Counted from the stretch's first letter, positions 17,599 through 27,216 are shown. The stretch is 64,000 nucleotides of DNA from Cyanobacterium stanieri LEGE 03274 (GCF_015207825.1 NZ_JADEWC010000005.1:62001-126000); one strand, 5' to 3'. A program made the numbers and translations. Notes: generated by a model from the letters alone, not told the origin.

Positions 17599-18552
17599 CT
17601 AAATATCTGCAGAAACATCTAACAACTCATTTTCTAAAACTATTCTATTCCTGCCATGGTTTTTCGCTCGATATAATGCTCTATCAGCCCTTGAGACAAT
17701 TTGATCTATATTTTGATCGGTATCTTGATATTGAGCAATGCCCACACTAACCGTTATTTTAAATTGTTCATCATCTATGGGTAAAGCTATCTCGGCTATT
17801 TTTTCCCGAATTCGATTCGCCACGTGCTTCGCTTCATCAATAAGGGCGTCATAAACTACCACAATAAATTCTTCCCCACCCCAACGGGCGCATAAATCTT
17901 CCCCTCGAATAGACTGTTGACATTTTTGGGCCACTAACTTAATGGCAATATCACCGACGGGATGACCATAACTATCATTAATATTTTTAAAATAATCTAT
18001 GTCAAGGATAATCATGGAGAAAAAGATGTTTTGTCTTTTGGCTCGATTGAATTCTCGATTGGCGAGATTGAGGAAGTGACGACGGTTGGATATTTGGGTT
18101 AATTCATCGGTGGTGGCTAATTTTTCTAAATCTACGAGGGCTTTTTTAAGTTGATCCCTTGTAAACTTAAGTTCGATATGGGTTTGTATTCTGGCTAACA
18201 ATTCTTCATTATTGAAAGGTTTGGTAACGTAATCTACTGCCCCTGAGCGAAAGGCTTCAATAACGTTTTCTTTGGCGTCACTGGCGGTTAAAAAGATGAT
18301 GGGAATTTCTTGATAGTGCTTTTTTGCTTTTATTAATCGACATAATTCTAAACCGTCAATTTTGGGCATCATCAAGTCTAGCAACATCAAATCTGGCTTA
18401 ATGTTATTAATTAAATTTAAAAATTCTTCACTATCTCCAAGTACCTTAATTTGATACCCAGCTTTAGTGAGTATTTTTTCTAGCATGATACGATTTATCG
18501 AGTTATCATCCACTGCTAGAATTAAAAAATTTTTTGGATTATATTCAGCCAT
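17599..18552 (-). CDS. Response regulator with GGDEF domain (diguanylate cyclase)
   Basis: 317 residues. The receiver domain (about 10-125) has the phosphoacceptor Asp59 in LMLLDLMMP and Lys111 in YVTKPF. The GGDEF domain (about 145-305) carries an intact GGEEF at 225-229 and an intact inhibitory-site RGED at 216-219, five residues upstream. It should therefore make cyclic di-GMP and be feedback-inhibited. This is the PleD-like architecture with one receiver. No cognate kinase is adjacent. Confidence 0.93.
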   Translation of the reverse strand: MAEYNPKNFLILAVDDNSINRIMLEKILTKAGYQIKVLGDSEEFLNLINNIKPDLMLLDLMMPKIDGLELCRLIKAKKHYQEIPIIFLTASDAKENVIEAFRSGAVDYVTKPFNNEELLARIQTHIELKFTRDQLKKALVDLEKLATTDELTQISNRRHFLNLANREFNRAKRQNIFFSMIILDIDYFKNINDSYGHPVGDIAIKLVAQKCQQSIRGEDLCARWGGEEFIVVVYDALIDEAKHVANRIREKIAEIALPIDDEQFKITVSVGIAQYQDTDQNIDQIVSRADRALYRAKNHGRNRIVLENELLDVSADI

Positions 18553-18671
18553 TAATGATAATTAGAGCTAAACTATTATTTTTATTTGAATTACTCTTGT
18601 TTGTCAAAATTTAACTATTTGACTTTGTGCGATAGGAGAAAAAGATTAGTTTGTGATCTTTACGCTTTGAG

Positions 18672-19811
18672 CTAAAAATATAGTTTTCCCCCCTGAACTT
18701 TAATAATTTGAGCTTGATTTAATAAATTAGTTTCAAAATAATTTAAGTGTGTTGTTGTTATTATAGTTTGAAAACGATCGCCCAGGGAATCTAATAATTG
18801 TCTTTGTCGGTTTAAATCTAATTCCGCCATGACATCGTCTAAAAGCAACAAGGGTGGTTCACCAACTATTTGTTCTATTAATTGTAATTCGGCTAACTTA
18901 AGGGCTAAAACCAAAGTTCTTTGCTGTCCTTGAGATCCATAATTTCTAGCTATATCACTATTTATTATAAACTCTATTTCATCTCGATGAGGTCCTACTA
19001 GGGTATTTCCTAAGTTAATTTCAGCGGTTTTTTTTTGTTCTATTTCCGCTTTTATAGCGTTTTGTACACTTTCAGGACTATCATTTTCACTATAAATATT
19101 GGGGGCATATCTAATAATTAATTTTTCGGTTTTATTACTAATTTGATTATGCCAAAATTTGGCTAAAGGTTCTATTTTATTTAAAACTCTTGCCCTTCTT
19201 CTGCTAATTCTTGATCCTGCTTCGGCTAGTTTTTTATCCCACAATTCTAGCTCGATCGCCCTTAAATCTTGTTGTAAATGTTCGGCGGTGTTAATACCCA
19301 TTTTTTTAATTTGTTTGAGTAGGGCATTTCTTTGTTTTAAAATATGATAATAATTTTTAATTAATTGATAATAAATAGGCTCTAGTTGAATTAATAAATT
19401 ATCAACCCAATTTCTTCTATATTCTGGAGCTCCCCGAACTAAGTCTATATCGAGACTGGAAAAAAGTACGGTATTTATCAAACCTAAGAAATCAAAATTT
19501 CGCTTAACTTTTTCTTGATTTATTTTTAGTTCTTTTTTACCTTTAGTGGGAATAGTAATACTTAAATCATAATCTGCATACTTAGTTTGAACTGTTGCTT
19601 TTATTTGCCCAAAAAAACGATCTTTATAAACTAATTCTAGGTCTTTGGTACTGCGATGACTTTTAAGGGTTGAAAGGAGTTCAACGGATTCAAGAATATT
19701 AGATTTTCCTTGAGCATTATCCCCCAATAAAATAATTTTGTTATTAGTAAATTTTATTTCTTCTTGAATATAATTTCTAAAATGTTGAAGATTTAACTGC
19801 TCTAAAAACAT
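18672..19811 (-). CDS. recF: DNA replication and repair protein RecF
   Basis: 379 residues, slightly longer than the usual 360-370. Walker A is GDNAQGKSN (30-38) after LQHFRNYIQ. The ABC-type signature GSQGQQRTLVLALKLAEL and Walker B PLLLLDDVMAELD are intact. RecF loads RecA at single-strand gaps with RecO and RecR. It is not next to dnaA, dnaN or gyrB, as is usual in cyanobacteria. The poly-lysine and AT-rich composition matches its neighbours. Confidence 0.96.
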   Translation of the reverse strand: MFLEQLNLQHFRNYIQEEIKFTNNKIILLGDNAQGKSNILESVELLSTLKSHRSTKDLELVYKDRFFGQIKATVQTKYADYDLSITIPTKGKKELKINQEKVKRNFDFLGLINTVLFSSLDIDLVRGAPEYRRNWVDNLLIQLEPIYYQLIKNYYHILKQRNALLKQIKKMGINTAEHLQQDLRAIELELWDKKLAEAGSRISRRRARVLNKIEPLAKFWHNQISNKTEKLIIRYAPNIYSENDSPESVQNAIKAEIEQKKTAEINLGNTLVGPHRDEIEFIINSDIARNYGSQGQQRTLVLALKLAELQLIEQIVGEPPLLLLDDVMAELDLNRQRQLLDSLGDRFQTIITTTHLNYFETNLLNQAQIIKVQGGKLYF

Positions 19812-19970
19812 GAAAAATAAAAGATTTTATCTAATAAAAAATAGGGTGCGCCCAAACAATATTTAAGGTCTAATAAAAAAGTAGGTGAATTAAGGCAAAC
19901 AAAGGAGAAGAATAAAACATCTTCTTAATATCAAGTCCACTTGATCACTTACCAATTAGTAATATCAATC

Positions 19971-20071
19971 AGTTCAATTTATTGAACGAACCACCGTTAG
20001 CCGTGTAATGAATTACACGGTGGGGTTACGAAGATACAATCTATTGATAACGAATTATCCAAACTCGATAT
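19971..20071. repeat. Dispersed element, copy 2 (full length), with perfect hairpin
   Basis: Begins AGTTCAATTTATTGAACGAA, has TTAGCCGTGTAAT with the perfect inverted repeat CCGTGTAAT-GA-ATTACACGG (20001-20020), then GAAGATACAATCTA and AATTATCCAAACTCGATAT. It aligns along nearly its whole length with 57856-57947 and over its 3' half with 11453-11502. It occupies most of the 317-base gap between recF and the radical SAM gene. The rest of that gap (19812-19970) shows nothing. Confidence 0.8.
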
Positions 20072-20128
20072 AAATACCAATTCTAGGGCGCACCCTAGAA
20101 ATTTTCTTTAGTGCAAAGATAAATTATG

Positions 20129-21709
20129 TTAAGCCACTAATTGTTTTTCATCGCCCACAACATCATCAGGAGAACGATAATTATTTAAATATTCTTGTAA
20201 TTGAGCATTAATATCATTTTTGACGATTTCTCGATACTCCAAAAAATGTTCATTGTGGGCGCACAGAGTTAAATAGTGTTCCCAAACACCGGGGTTATTT
20301 TTGATAACACTAAAGAGATGATGCCAAAATTTCCAGCGAGTATCCCTTTTAATACCTTGTCGCCATAATACAATACCCAGGGCTTTTAAATCTACCCAAG
20401 TGGGTAATTTTGCTGGGGGATGGGCTTTAGGTGCTCCTAATTTGAGGAAACAACGATAGGTTCGATCTAAGTAGGCATGGGGATCATAAAGTCGCCAAAA
20501 AGCATCTACATATTCATTGGCGATGTCTTCTACGGGGCGAGTGGGTACAAAATTCATCAGGGTAGTTTGGTTGATGTTACCATATTTCCCTGTATTCAAA
20601 CGACCTTCTTTTTCTAAACGGTGCCATAATGCAGTATTGGGGAGAGCTTGTAACATGGCAAAGGTGGTGGTAGGAATTCCTACTTGTTCTGCAAATCTTA
20701 CGATGCGATCGCCCGCACCCTTTTCCTCGCCATCAAAACCGATAATAAAACCAGCCATGGGGCGTAATCCCGTACGGATAATTTTATCCACCGCCTCAGC
20801 TAGAGAACTACGGGTATTTTGAAACTTCTTGGTCATGGCCAAACTTTCCTCGTCAGGGGTTTCAATGCCCAAAAATACCGCATCAAAATAACAATCTACC
20901 ATCAATTCCATCAACTCAGGATCATCGGCTAAATCCACGGAAGCCTCGGTATTAAAACGGAAAGGATATTGATGCTCCTGTTGCCATTCCTTGAGGGCTT
21001 TTAATAACAATTTCACATTACGCTTATTACCGATAAAATTATCATCCACCATAAACACACTACGACGCCAACCCAACTCATAGAGATAATCTAACTCTTG
21101 TAACAACTGTTCAGGGGTTTTTGTCCGTGGTTTACGACCATATAAAACAATAATGTCACAAAATTCGCATTGGAAAGGGCAACCCCTCGAAAATTGTACC
21201 GACATGGAATCATAGGCATCTAATTCCAATAAATCAAAACGGGGAATAGGAGTAACGGTAACATCGGGTTTTTCTGTGGTGCGGAAAACACCTGCAGTGT
21301 CTCCCCTCTCGATGGCCTCGACAAACATGGGCAAAGTGATTTCCCCTTCATCCAAAACAAAAAAGTCTGCCCCTGCTTCTTCTAATTCATGGGGTACAGA
21401 GGTAGGATAAGGGCCACCCACAGCTACTAATTTATTTCTTTTTTTCGCTTCCTTAATTTGCTCGATTAGGTCATCTTTTTGGACGATCATGGCTGACATA
21501 ATCACCACATCAGCCCATGCCCATTCTTCTTCCGTAACCGCTCTAATATTGCGATCTACCAGCTTAAATTCCCATTCTTGGGGTAAGATACCCGCTACGG
21601 TAATTAAGCCCAAAGGAGGCAATAATACCTTACGGTTAACTAATTCGAGGATTTTTTCATAGGACCAAAAGGTTGGCGGAAAAATGGGATAAATTAAAAG
21701 AGCTTTCAT
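20129..21709 (-). CDS. B12-binding-domain radical SAM protein (DUF4070 type)
   Basis: 526 residues from MKALLIYPIF at 21709; a start 14 codons upstream is possible. The N-terminal 150 residues form a cobalamin-binding Rossmann-like domain (VVIMSAMIVQKDDLIEQIKE, VGGPYPTSVP). The radical SAM cluster motif is CPFQCEFC (Cys177, Cys181, Cys184). The C-terminus matches the DUF4070 extension. The closest family I can name includes HpnP-type methylases and Mg-protoporphyrin cyclase BchE; the actual substrate is unclear. It lies 76 bases after ftsH on the same strand. Confidence 0.85.
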   Translation of the reverse strand: MKALLIYPIFPPTFWSYEKILELVNRKVLLPPLGLITVAGILPQEWEFKLVDRNIRAVTEEEWAWADVVIMSAMIVQKDDLIEQIKEAKKRNKLVAVGGPYPTSVPHELEEAGADFFVLDEGEITLPMFVEAIERGDTAGVFRTTEKPDVTVTPIPRFDLLELDAYDSMSVQFSRGCPFQCEFCDIIVLYGRKPRTKTPEQLLQELDYLYELGWRRSVFMVDDNFIGNKRNVKLLLKALKEWQQEHQYPFRFNTEASVDLADDPELMELMVDCYFDAVFLGIETPDEESLAMTKKFQNTRSSLAEAVDKIIRTGLRPMAGFIIGFDGEEKGAGDRIVRFAEQVGIPTTTFAMLQALPNTALWHRLEKEGRLNTGKYGNINQTTLMNFVPTRPVEDIANEYVDAFWRLYDPHAYLDRTYRCFLKLGAPKAHPPAKLPTWVDLKALGIVLWRQGIKRDTRWKFWHHLFSVIKNNPGVWEHYLTLCAHNEHFLEYREIVKNDINAQLQEYLNNYRSPDDVVGDEKQLVA

Positions 21710-21785
21710 TATGGGGTTAGATATTATTAAAATGTTTGTTATTGATCTCAAATCTAACCCATATTCCCCGAATTAGGTATTGAGA

Positions 21786-23624
21786 TTATTCTACATTTAC
21801 CCCTAAAGCCTTTTCAAAGGTATGACGATCAAGGGTTTCATTTTCAATTAATAAATCAACTAAAGAATCAATGACGGGTCGATATTCGTTAATAATGGTC
21901 TTGGCGTTTTCGTGACACTGATTAATAATGGCTCTAATTTGTAAATCAATTTTTTGGGCTATGTCCTGAGAATATTCCGTACGACTCATGGAATCATTGC
22001 CTAGGAAAACGGGTTGTTCGTCTCCTTCAAGGGCGATCGGGCCTAAATCTGACATACCGAATTTAGTGACAATTTGACGGGCTAAACTGGTGACACGCTC
22101 AATATCATTACTCGCTCCCGTGGTTACTTCATCTTCTCCAAAAATCATTTCTTCGGCGGCTCTACCCCCTAATAATCCTGTAATACGGGCAAATAATTGA
22201 TTTCGGGATATTAAGCCCTGTTCTTCATCGGGGGTAAACCAAGTTAAGCCTCTGGCTTGTCCACGGGGAATGAGGGTAATTTTTTCTACGGGATCATGAC
22301 CTGGGGTAAGGGTGGCAACCACGGCATGACCTACTTCATGGTAGGCGATGAGTCGTTTACTTTTACTATCTACTAGGGGAGTGCCTTCCATCCCTGCAAT
22401 TACCCTGTCTATGGCTTGATCAATTTCTGCCATGGTGATGGCGTCTTTACGTTTACGGGCGGTTAGGATGGCTGCTTCGTTGAGTAGATTGGCAAGATCT
22501 GCACCAGAAAATCCGGGGGTGCGCTGGGCGATCGCCTTTAAATCCACTTGAGTATCAATTTTTTTATTAGCCCCATGGACATCTAAAATACCCAAACGTC
22601 CTTCTAAATCGGGATAATCAACAATTACCTGACGATCAAAACGCCCTGGGCGTAACAAAGCACTATCAAGGACATCGGGGCGGTTGGTGGCCGCAATTAC
22701 AATAATTCCTGAATTGCCCTCAAAACCGTCCATTTCCGTCAACAATTGATTAAGGGTTTGTTCCCGCTCATCGTTACCCCCACCAATGCCACTGCCTCGC
22801 TGTCTGCCCACCGCATCAATTTCATCGATAAACACTAAACAAGGTGCATTTTCCTTGGCTTTACGGAATAAATCTCTAACCCTCGAAGCTCCAACCCCTA
22901 CAAACATTTCCACAAATTCTGAGCCTGAAATACTAAAAAAAGGTACTTCGGCTTCCCCTGCGATCGCCTTTGCCAACAAGGTTTTACCTGTACCGGGGGG
23001 GCCTACTAATAATAAACCCCGAGGAATTCTTGCCCCAATCGCTGTAAATTTATCGGGGGTTTTCAGGAAGGTTACTACTTCTTGTAATTCTTCCTTGGCT
23101 TCTTCTACCCCAGCCACGTCCCTAAATTCCACTCCTGTTTGGGATTCCATTTGAAATTTTGCCTTAGATTTTCCAAAGTTCATTGCCCCTGCGGCCGAAT
23201 TAGCTGATTTACGAATTAAGATGAATAAACCAATGATCAAAAATAACAACAATGCTAACTGTACACTGCTAATCACCGCCGAAGCCGAAGCCCCTGAAGA
23301 CTGGACAGAAAAATCTATTTCTTTATCTCGGATAAGACTAATTAATTCTCGATTATCGTTGAATAAATAAACAATTTCAGGGTTATTTTCTTCTCCTCCC
23401 ACTAAAAATACTCTTGCTACATTGGTTTCTGGATCTATTTGAATTCTTTCTACTTCCCCCGTATCAATTTTGCTCAATAATTGACTATAGCTAAATTGTT
23501 GGTTTTCTTCTCTGTTTTGAGCAACGGCAACCCCAGTGCCTGTGATCAGGGTTTGTCCCCACAAAAGACTACTAATGATTAGGGTAAGGATTTGATTTCT
23601 TTTACGGGAGTTATTATTTAGCAT
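21786..23624 (-). CDS. ftsH: ATP-dependent zinc metalloprotease FtsH
   Basis: 612 residues. An N-terminal hydrophobic segment (about 10-32) is followed by a lumenal/periplasmic domain and a second membrane helix (121-138). The AAA domain has Walker A GPPGTGKT (208-215), Walker [10 protein letters not shown] and the second region of homology. The zinc site is HEVGH (429-433). Cyanobacteria carry four FtsH proteins that form complexes for photosystem II repair and quality control; I cannot say with certainty which paralogue this is. It begins an apparent unit with the radical SAM gene. Confidence 0.95.
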   Translation of the reverse strand: MLNNNSRKRNQILTLIISSLLWGQTLITGTGVAVAQNREENQQFSYSQLLSKIDTGEVERIQIDPETNVARVFLVGGEENNPEIVYLFNDNRELISLIRDKEIDFSVQSSGASASAVISSVQLALLLFLIIGLFILIRKSANSAAGAMNFGKSKAKFQMESQTGVEFRDVAGVEEAKEELQEVVTFLKTPDKFTAIGARIPRGLLLVGPPGTGKTLLAKAIAGEAEVPFFSISGSEFVEMFVGVGASRVRDLFRKAKENAPCLVFIDEIDAVGRQRGSGIGGGNDEREQTLNQLLTEMDGFEGNSGIIVIAATNRPDVLDSALLRPGRFDRQVIVDYPDLEGRLGILDVHGANKKIDTQVDLKAIAQRTPGFSGADLANLLNEAAILTARKRKDAITMAEIDQAIDRVIAGMEGTPLVDSKSKRLIAYHEVGHAVVATLTPGHDPVEKITLIPRGQARGLTWFTPDEEQGLISRNQLFARITGLLGGRAAEEMIFGEDEVTTGASNDIERVTSLARQIVTKFGMSDLGPIALEGDEQPVFLGNDSMSRTEYSQDIAQKIDLQIRAIINQCHENAKTIINEYRPVIDSLVDLLIENETLDRHTFEKALGVNVE

Positions 23625-23749
23625 TTCGATTTCTTTGACTAAGGCTTAATTCGTTTATTAGATCGTTATTTCTATTATAGGCAAGGGTTGGTTTTATATT
23701 GCCAAGGGGTTAGGGAGATAGGGTTTATTTTGATTGGGGATTTTCAGGG

Positions 23750-24277
23750 TTAATCGCTTAATGATTTGAGGGCGGTAAGGGCAGCCCAACGGCTATCAGC
23801 GATGGTTGCTGAGTCATCTATGGTGGGTGGTTCACAGTCTTCATTATGGCACAATTGCCTTAGGGGTAAGGCTAGGGATAGTTGTTCATAAACCCACTCT
23901 TGTACTTCAAAATAACCGTCGGGGGGTAAACTTTCGCATAAGTCGTCCCCTGAGATTTCTCTTTCTAGGGGTAAATTATTGGGATCTTCAAATTGATCGC
24001 TGAGCCAGATAATTTCTGATGTATCGACTTCTAAACGATGATTAAAGGTTTTTAAGCAGCGATCGCACTTTAGAGTCAAAATAGTATCAGCGGTTAATTC
24101 TATTTCTAAAAATCCCCCTCGATGATAGACTGCTAAACTACCTTTGATGGGAGTTAGGGTTTTAAAACCTTTTATATTTTCTTTAAAGGTAAATTTATCC
24201 ATTTGCTGAGGCATTTTTAGCAATTGGGGAATGTATATTCTTTCCATCCTTTTAACCGTCATTGATTCATCAATCAT
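23750..24277 (-). CDS. YceD/DUF177 family protein
   Basis: 175 residues. The core LTLKCDRCLKTFNHRLEVDTS with its CxxC, and the later cysteine pair (CHNEDCEPP), match the DUF177 family, whose bacterial members are linked to 23S rRNA maturation and to rpmF. The true start may be the inner ATG at 24247 (MERIYIPQLLKMPQQ), where relatives begin; none of the three candidate starts has a good binding site. rpmF is not next to it here. Confidence 0.85.
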   Translation of the reverse strand: MIDESMTVKRMERIYIPQLLKMPQQMDKFTFKENIKGFKTLTPIKGSLAVYHRGGFLEIELTADTILTLKCDRCLKTFNHRLEVDTSEIIWLSDQFEDPNNLPLEREISGDDLCESLPPDGYFEVQEWVYEQLSLALPLRQLCHNEDCEPPTIDDSATIADSRWAALTALKSLSD

Positions 24278-24342
24278 TAATTTAGCAGATTTGGGTTAAT
24301 TCTTTAGACATCTTCAAAAATAGACCATAACCCCTTGTTAAG

Positions 24343-24355
24343 TGTATAATATACA
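24343..24355. promoter_or_regulatory. Palindrome upstream of vapBC, candidate operator
   Basis: TGTATA-A-TATACA is a perfect palindrome that also contains the promoter-like TATAAT. It lies 26 bases before the vapB ATG at 24382. VapB antitoxins autorepress by binding such palindromes, so this is a natural operator candidate; that is inference. Confidence 0.55.
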
Positions 24356-24381
24356 AAAAATTACACATTATGTTTTTTGTT

Positions 24382-24573
24382 ATGAGAACAAACATTGATC
24401 TCGATGATAAATTAGTAGAGGAAGCGTTTAGCTTGACCAGTGTTAGAACTAAAAAAGAGTTAGTAAATCTAGCGTTACAGGAATTGATTAAGAATAAAAA
24501 AAAGTTAAATTTACTAGATCTGAGCGGAAAAATTGATTTTGCAGAGGACTATAACTATAAAGAATTTAGATAA
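24382..24573 (+). CDS. vapB: Type II antitoxin VapB
   Basis: 63 residues from MRTNIDLDDKLVEEAFSLTS; an ATG four codons upstream (24370) is an alternative. The N-terminus is the beta strand plus helices of a DNA-binding domain of the VapB/MazE-like type (RTNIDLDDxLVxEA, KKELVNLALQELI). The C-terminal DLSGKIDFAEDYNYKEFR would wrap the toxin. It ends three bases before the toxin start, the typical tight coupling. Confidence 0.9.
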   Translation: MRTNIDLDDKLVEEAFSLTSVRTKKELVNLALQELIKNKKKLNLLDLSGKIDFAEDYNYKEFR

Positions 24574-24576
24574 AAA

Positions 24577-24972
24577 ATGTATTTAATTGATACTTCTATT
24601 TTGATCAATATTTTTAGAGATAAAAGTAATCTATTAAGAACCAAGTTAGAAGGTCATATTAAAGATGAGGCAATTTTCTTAACCAACTTTACACAGATGG
24701 AATTGTTACAGGGAGCTAAGAATGAAAAAGAATGGCAACTTTTAAAGTTATATTTGAGTCACCAAGATTATATTTTAGCAACTCCTGATAATTTTATAAA
24801 TTCAGCTCGTATCTTTTACGAATTAAGGAGAAAAGGATTTACTGTAAGAAGTGTTATTGATTGCTGTATTGCCCAATTAGCTTTAAATTATGACCTAGTT
24901 TTAATCCATAATGATCGGGATTTTGAAACCATTAAAAATGTCCGCCCTTTAAAAACCTTTATTTTTGAATAG
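24577..24972 (+). CDS. vapC: Type II toxin VapC, PIN-domain ribonuclease
   Basis: 131 residues. PIN fold with the acidic residues of the active site in place: Asp5 in MYLIDTSILI, Glu in TQMELLQGA, Asp in SVIDCCIAQ and Asp in HNDRDFE. VapC toxins cleave RNA, often tRNA or rRNA, when released from VapB. The pair appears intact and is flanked by unrelated core genes, consistent with horizontal gain. A strong hairpin follows. Confidence 0.92.
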   Translation: MYLIDTSILINIFRDKSNLLRTKLEGHIKDEAIFLTNFTQMELLQGAKNEKEWQLLKLYLSHQDYILATPDNFINSARIFYELRRKGFTVRSVIDCCIAQLALNYDLVLIHNDRDFETIKNVRPLKTFIFE

Positions 24973-24978
24973 AAAAAA

Positions 24979-24994
24979 ACGGGCAAAAGCCCGT
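24979..24994. terminator. Intrinsic terminator between vapC and jag
   Basis: ACGGGC-AAAA-GCCCGT, a perfect six-pair stem. On the minus strand it is followed by TTTTTTT, so it fits best as the terminator of the rpmH-jag unit; on plus it has only CTTC. Confidence 0.85.
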
Positions 24995-25005
24995 CTTCAT
25001 CTAAA

Positions 25006-25494
25006 TTAACGTAATTTAACAATTAATCGTCGTTCGGGTTCGTTACCCTGGCTTTCGGTGGTTAAATCTTCGGAAGATTCAAGGATACTGTGAATTTGCC
25101 GTCTTTCTACGGAGGATAAATATTTAATTTCCTCTGGTGTGCCTGTTTCTCTAACTTTAGCGGCCGCACTTTGGGCGATCGCCATTAATTCCGCTTGACG
25201 ACGAATGCGATAACCATTCAACTCCACGGTAAAAAAGCAAGGGGAATTATCACCCAAGCCGATATTTAACAAAGAATTAGCTAAATATTGAATGGCATCG
25301 ATGGTGTCACCTTTCTTACCGATTAAAGCATTAATCTGATTTTGATCTAAATTAGTCTCATCAATGGTTAACCAACAGGAAATGCCTTGTTGTCCATTTT
25401 CTTCCACCCTACCCGTTTGTACATCCGCAGGAATGTTCATTAATTTGAGTAGAGTTTCTAACCACTGTTTGCCCCGTTGGACTTGTTCATCCAT
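25006..25494 (-). CDS. RNA-binding protein Jag/KhpB (KH and R3H domains)
   Basis: 162 residues. A KH domain with the loop GKKGDTIDAIQYLANSLL follows about 55 residues of N-terminal sequence. The C-terminal R3H domain includes ERRQIHSIL. The Jag N-terminal domain of Firmicutes is absent, as in other cyanobacteria. It is the last gene of the rpmH-rnpA-PH-yidC-jag block, 19 bases after yidC. Confidence 0.9.
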   Translation of the reverse strand: MDEQVQRGKQWLETLLKLMNIPADVQTGRVEENGQQGISCWLTIDETNLDQNQINALIGKKGDTIDAIQYLANSLLNIGLGDNSPCFFTVELNGYRIRRQAELMAIAQSAAAKVRETGTPEEIKYLSSVERRQIHSILESSEDLTTESQGNEPERRLIVKLR

Positions 25495-25513
25495 AATCTA
25501 TATGTAATCTAAT

Positions 25514-26662
25514 TTAACCTGAAGTTTTTTCTTTCTTTTTACTTTTTTTCTCAAATGGAATTGCTTCCCTGCCTTTGTTTGCTTTGATTTGATCATCAAG
25601 AATTTTTTGGATATTCTCGGGCAAAGGTTCGCGCATTAAAATCAAAGTTTGGATGGTTTGAAAAACGTTAGCCAAGACAATGTACATTAACACCCCGGCA
25701 GGAAGGGGGAAAAATAAAAACATTCCTGAAAAGATAACAGGGGTGATTTTGTTAATGCTTTTTTGTTGATCATTACCTGTGTTGGGTTGGGCTGCCCCTG
25801 ATAATTCTTGGTTAAGGTAAATACTAACTCCAAAAAAGATAATCATACCTAGAATATCCCAATGGATTTTACCATTTTCCCCAGTCACCCCAATGCGTCC
25901 TAAGGCTTCAATGAATAAAAAGCCCTTGTCAGCAGCGATACCGGGTAAAGTTACCTGAATGGTGGCATCTCCTGTGGCGAGGGCGGTAATGTTTCCATTT
26001 TCGTCTATGGAAATTCTTTCTTGTCCTTTAGTTATTTCCCAACGGGGTAATATGTCTTCATCGTTAGGATATTGAGCAATTAATTCTTGGAGGGATTTAC
26101 CTTCGGGGGTTTGAAATTCAATTTTTTCTGTTTCACCCACTACCAGTTTATTACCCGTAGGAAGAATAGCGGCAATTTTGTTATGTACTCCATCACTGAC
26201 AAAAACGTTTTGAGTTTTGGTGCTGTAGGGTTGAGGTACGATGCGTTCTACTTGTTCTTGAGGAAAAACTTGCACATCAACATTATAATTTATGTTGGCA
26301 AATGGTGATCCTCTGAGGGTTGCAAACAGGGCAAAAAGGATAGGCATTTGCAATAGAAGGGGTAAACATCCTGCGAGGGGATTACCAAATTCTTGCATAA
26401 TTTTCCCCATTTCTTCTTGTTGTTTTTGGGGATTGTCTTTATATTTTTTTCTAATTTCGTCTTGTTTTTGCTTCATCAGGGGTTGGGTGATGCGCATTTT
26501 TCTCATGTTGCGGATTTGCCCGGCACTGAGGGGATATACAGCGAAACGCACCACAAGGGTGAGGGCAATAATTCCAAAACCATAGCTTGGCACAATTCCA
26601 TAGAAAAAATCTAGGATTGGCAACATGATGTTTGTTGATATAAAACCTATACCAAAATCCAT
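25514..26662 (-). CDS. yidC: Membrane protein insertase YidC
   Basis: 382 residues. Hydrophobic helices at the N-terminus ([20 protein letters not shown]) are followed by the conserved basic cytoplasmic loop ([20 protein letters not shown]) and [21 protein letters not shown] lumen/periplasm-facing insert at about 120-260 separates this from the last two helices ([20 protein letters not shown]). The tail is lysine-rich ([11 protein letters not shown]), suited to ribosome contact. In cyanobacteria YidC helps insert thylakoid proteins. Confidence 0.95.
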   Translation of the reverse strand: MDFGIGFISTNIMLPILDFFYGIVPSYGFGIIALTLVVRFAVYPLSAGQIRNMRKMRITQPLMKQKQDEIRKKYKDNPQKQQEEMGKIMQEFGNPLAGCLPLLLQMPILFALFATLRGSPFANINYNVDVQVFPQEQVERIVPQPYSTKTQNVFVSDGVHNKIAAILPTGNKLVVGETEKIEFQTPEGKSLQELIAQYPNDEDILPRWEITKGQERISIDENGNITALATGDATIQVTLPGIAADKGFLFIEALGRIGVTGENGKIHWDILGMIIFFGVSIYLNQELSGAAQPNTGNDQQKSINKITPVIFSGMFLFFPLPAGVLMYIVLANVFQTIQTLILMREPLPENIQKILDDQIKANKGREAIPFEKKSKKKEKTSG

Positions 26663-26715
26663 TTTTATTTTATTTCCTTACTATATGCTAATAATTTACA
26701 GTGTGCGGTGGATAA

Positions 26716-26745
26716 TTGACAATGGACAATTGACAATGGACAATG
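26716..26745. repeat. Heptanucleotide tandem repeat
   Basis: Four units TTGACAA, TGGACAA, TTGACAA, TGGACAA in exact seven-base phase. The spacer between the yidC and PH-domain genes (26663-26823) holds nothing else that I recognise. Confidence 0.8.
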
Positions 26746-26823
26746 ATTAAAGAATGTTTAATTATCTTTATGGTTATTGTGATTGAGTAAATACTTGAAT
26801 GTCAATTGCTCATTCTTAATTAT

Positions 26824-27216
26824 TTAAGGTGCGATCGCCTCTACGGATCTACCAGTTTTATCGGCGGCTTTCTGAGCGATATAATCAGAAACATCTCTGA
26901 AATTGGGCATAGCTCTTAATTCTAAACGACTTCTATCTTTAAGAGTCACGACAATATCACCCCAAAAACCTAAACCCCTAGGGATTTTTGCCACTTTGAT
27001 CACTTCAGAATAAATAATATCGGTGCGATCGCGCCCTTGCCATCCCCCAGTTACAGAGATTCGACGATCAGTAATACGATAACGCAACCAAATAGCTCGA
27101 GCAATAGCCCCCACTGTCAAAGGTAAACAAATTACGGTAAAAGCAAGTAACACATTAAAGATCAAATCTCCAATATGAGGACCACCTTCATAATAAACTT
27201 CTTCTTTAATTCCCAT
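26824..27216 (-). CDS. PH-domain (bPH_2) membrane protein
   Basis: 130 residues. Two hydrophobic stretches at about 18-48 (LIFNVLLAFTVICLPLTVGA) are followed by a bacterial PH-like domain: YRITDRRISVTGGWQGRDR, then SEVIKVAKIPRGLGFWGDIV and VTLKDRSRLELRAMPN. Its frame overlaps the end of rnpA by 11 bases, so it is translationally coupled. The family has no assigned activity; position between rnpA and yidC is conserved in cyanobacteria to my knowledge. Confidence 0.85.
   Translation of the reverse strand: MGIKEEVYYEGGPHIGDLIFNVLLAFTVICLPLTVGAIARAIWLRYRITDRRISVTGGWQGRDRTDIIYSEVIKVAKIPRGLGFWGDIVVTLKDRSRLELRAMPNFRDVSDYIAQKAADKTGRSVEAIAP

Noticed and set aside
26716-26745. Possible CRISPR array at the TTGACAA repeats
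   Set aside because: Units are seven bases with no spacers; no cas genes are present. They are tandem heptamers.
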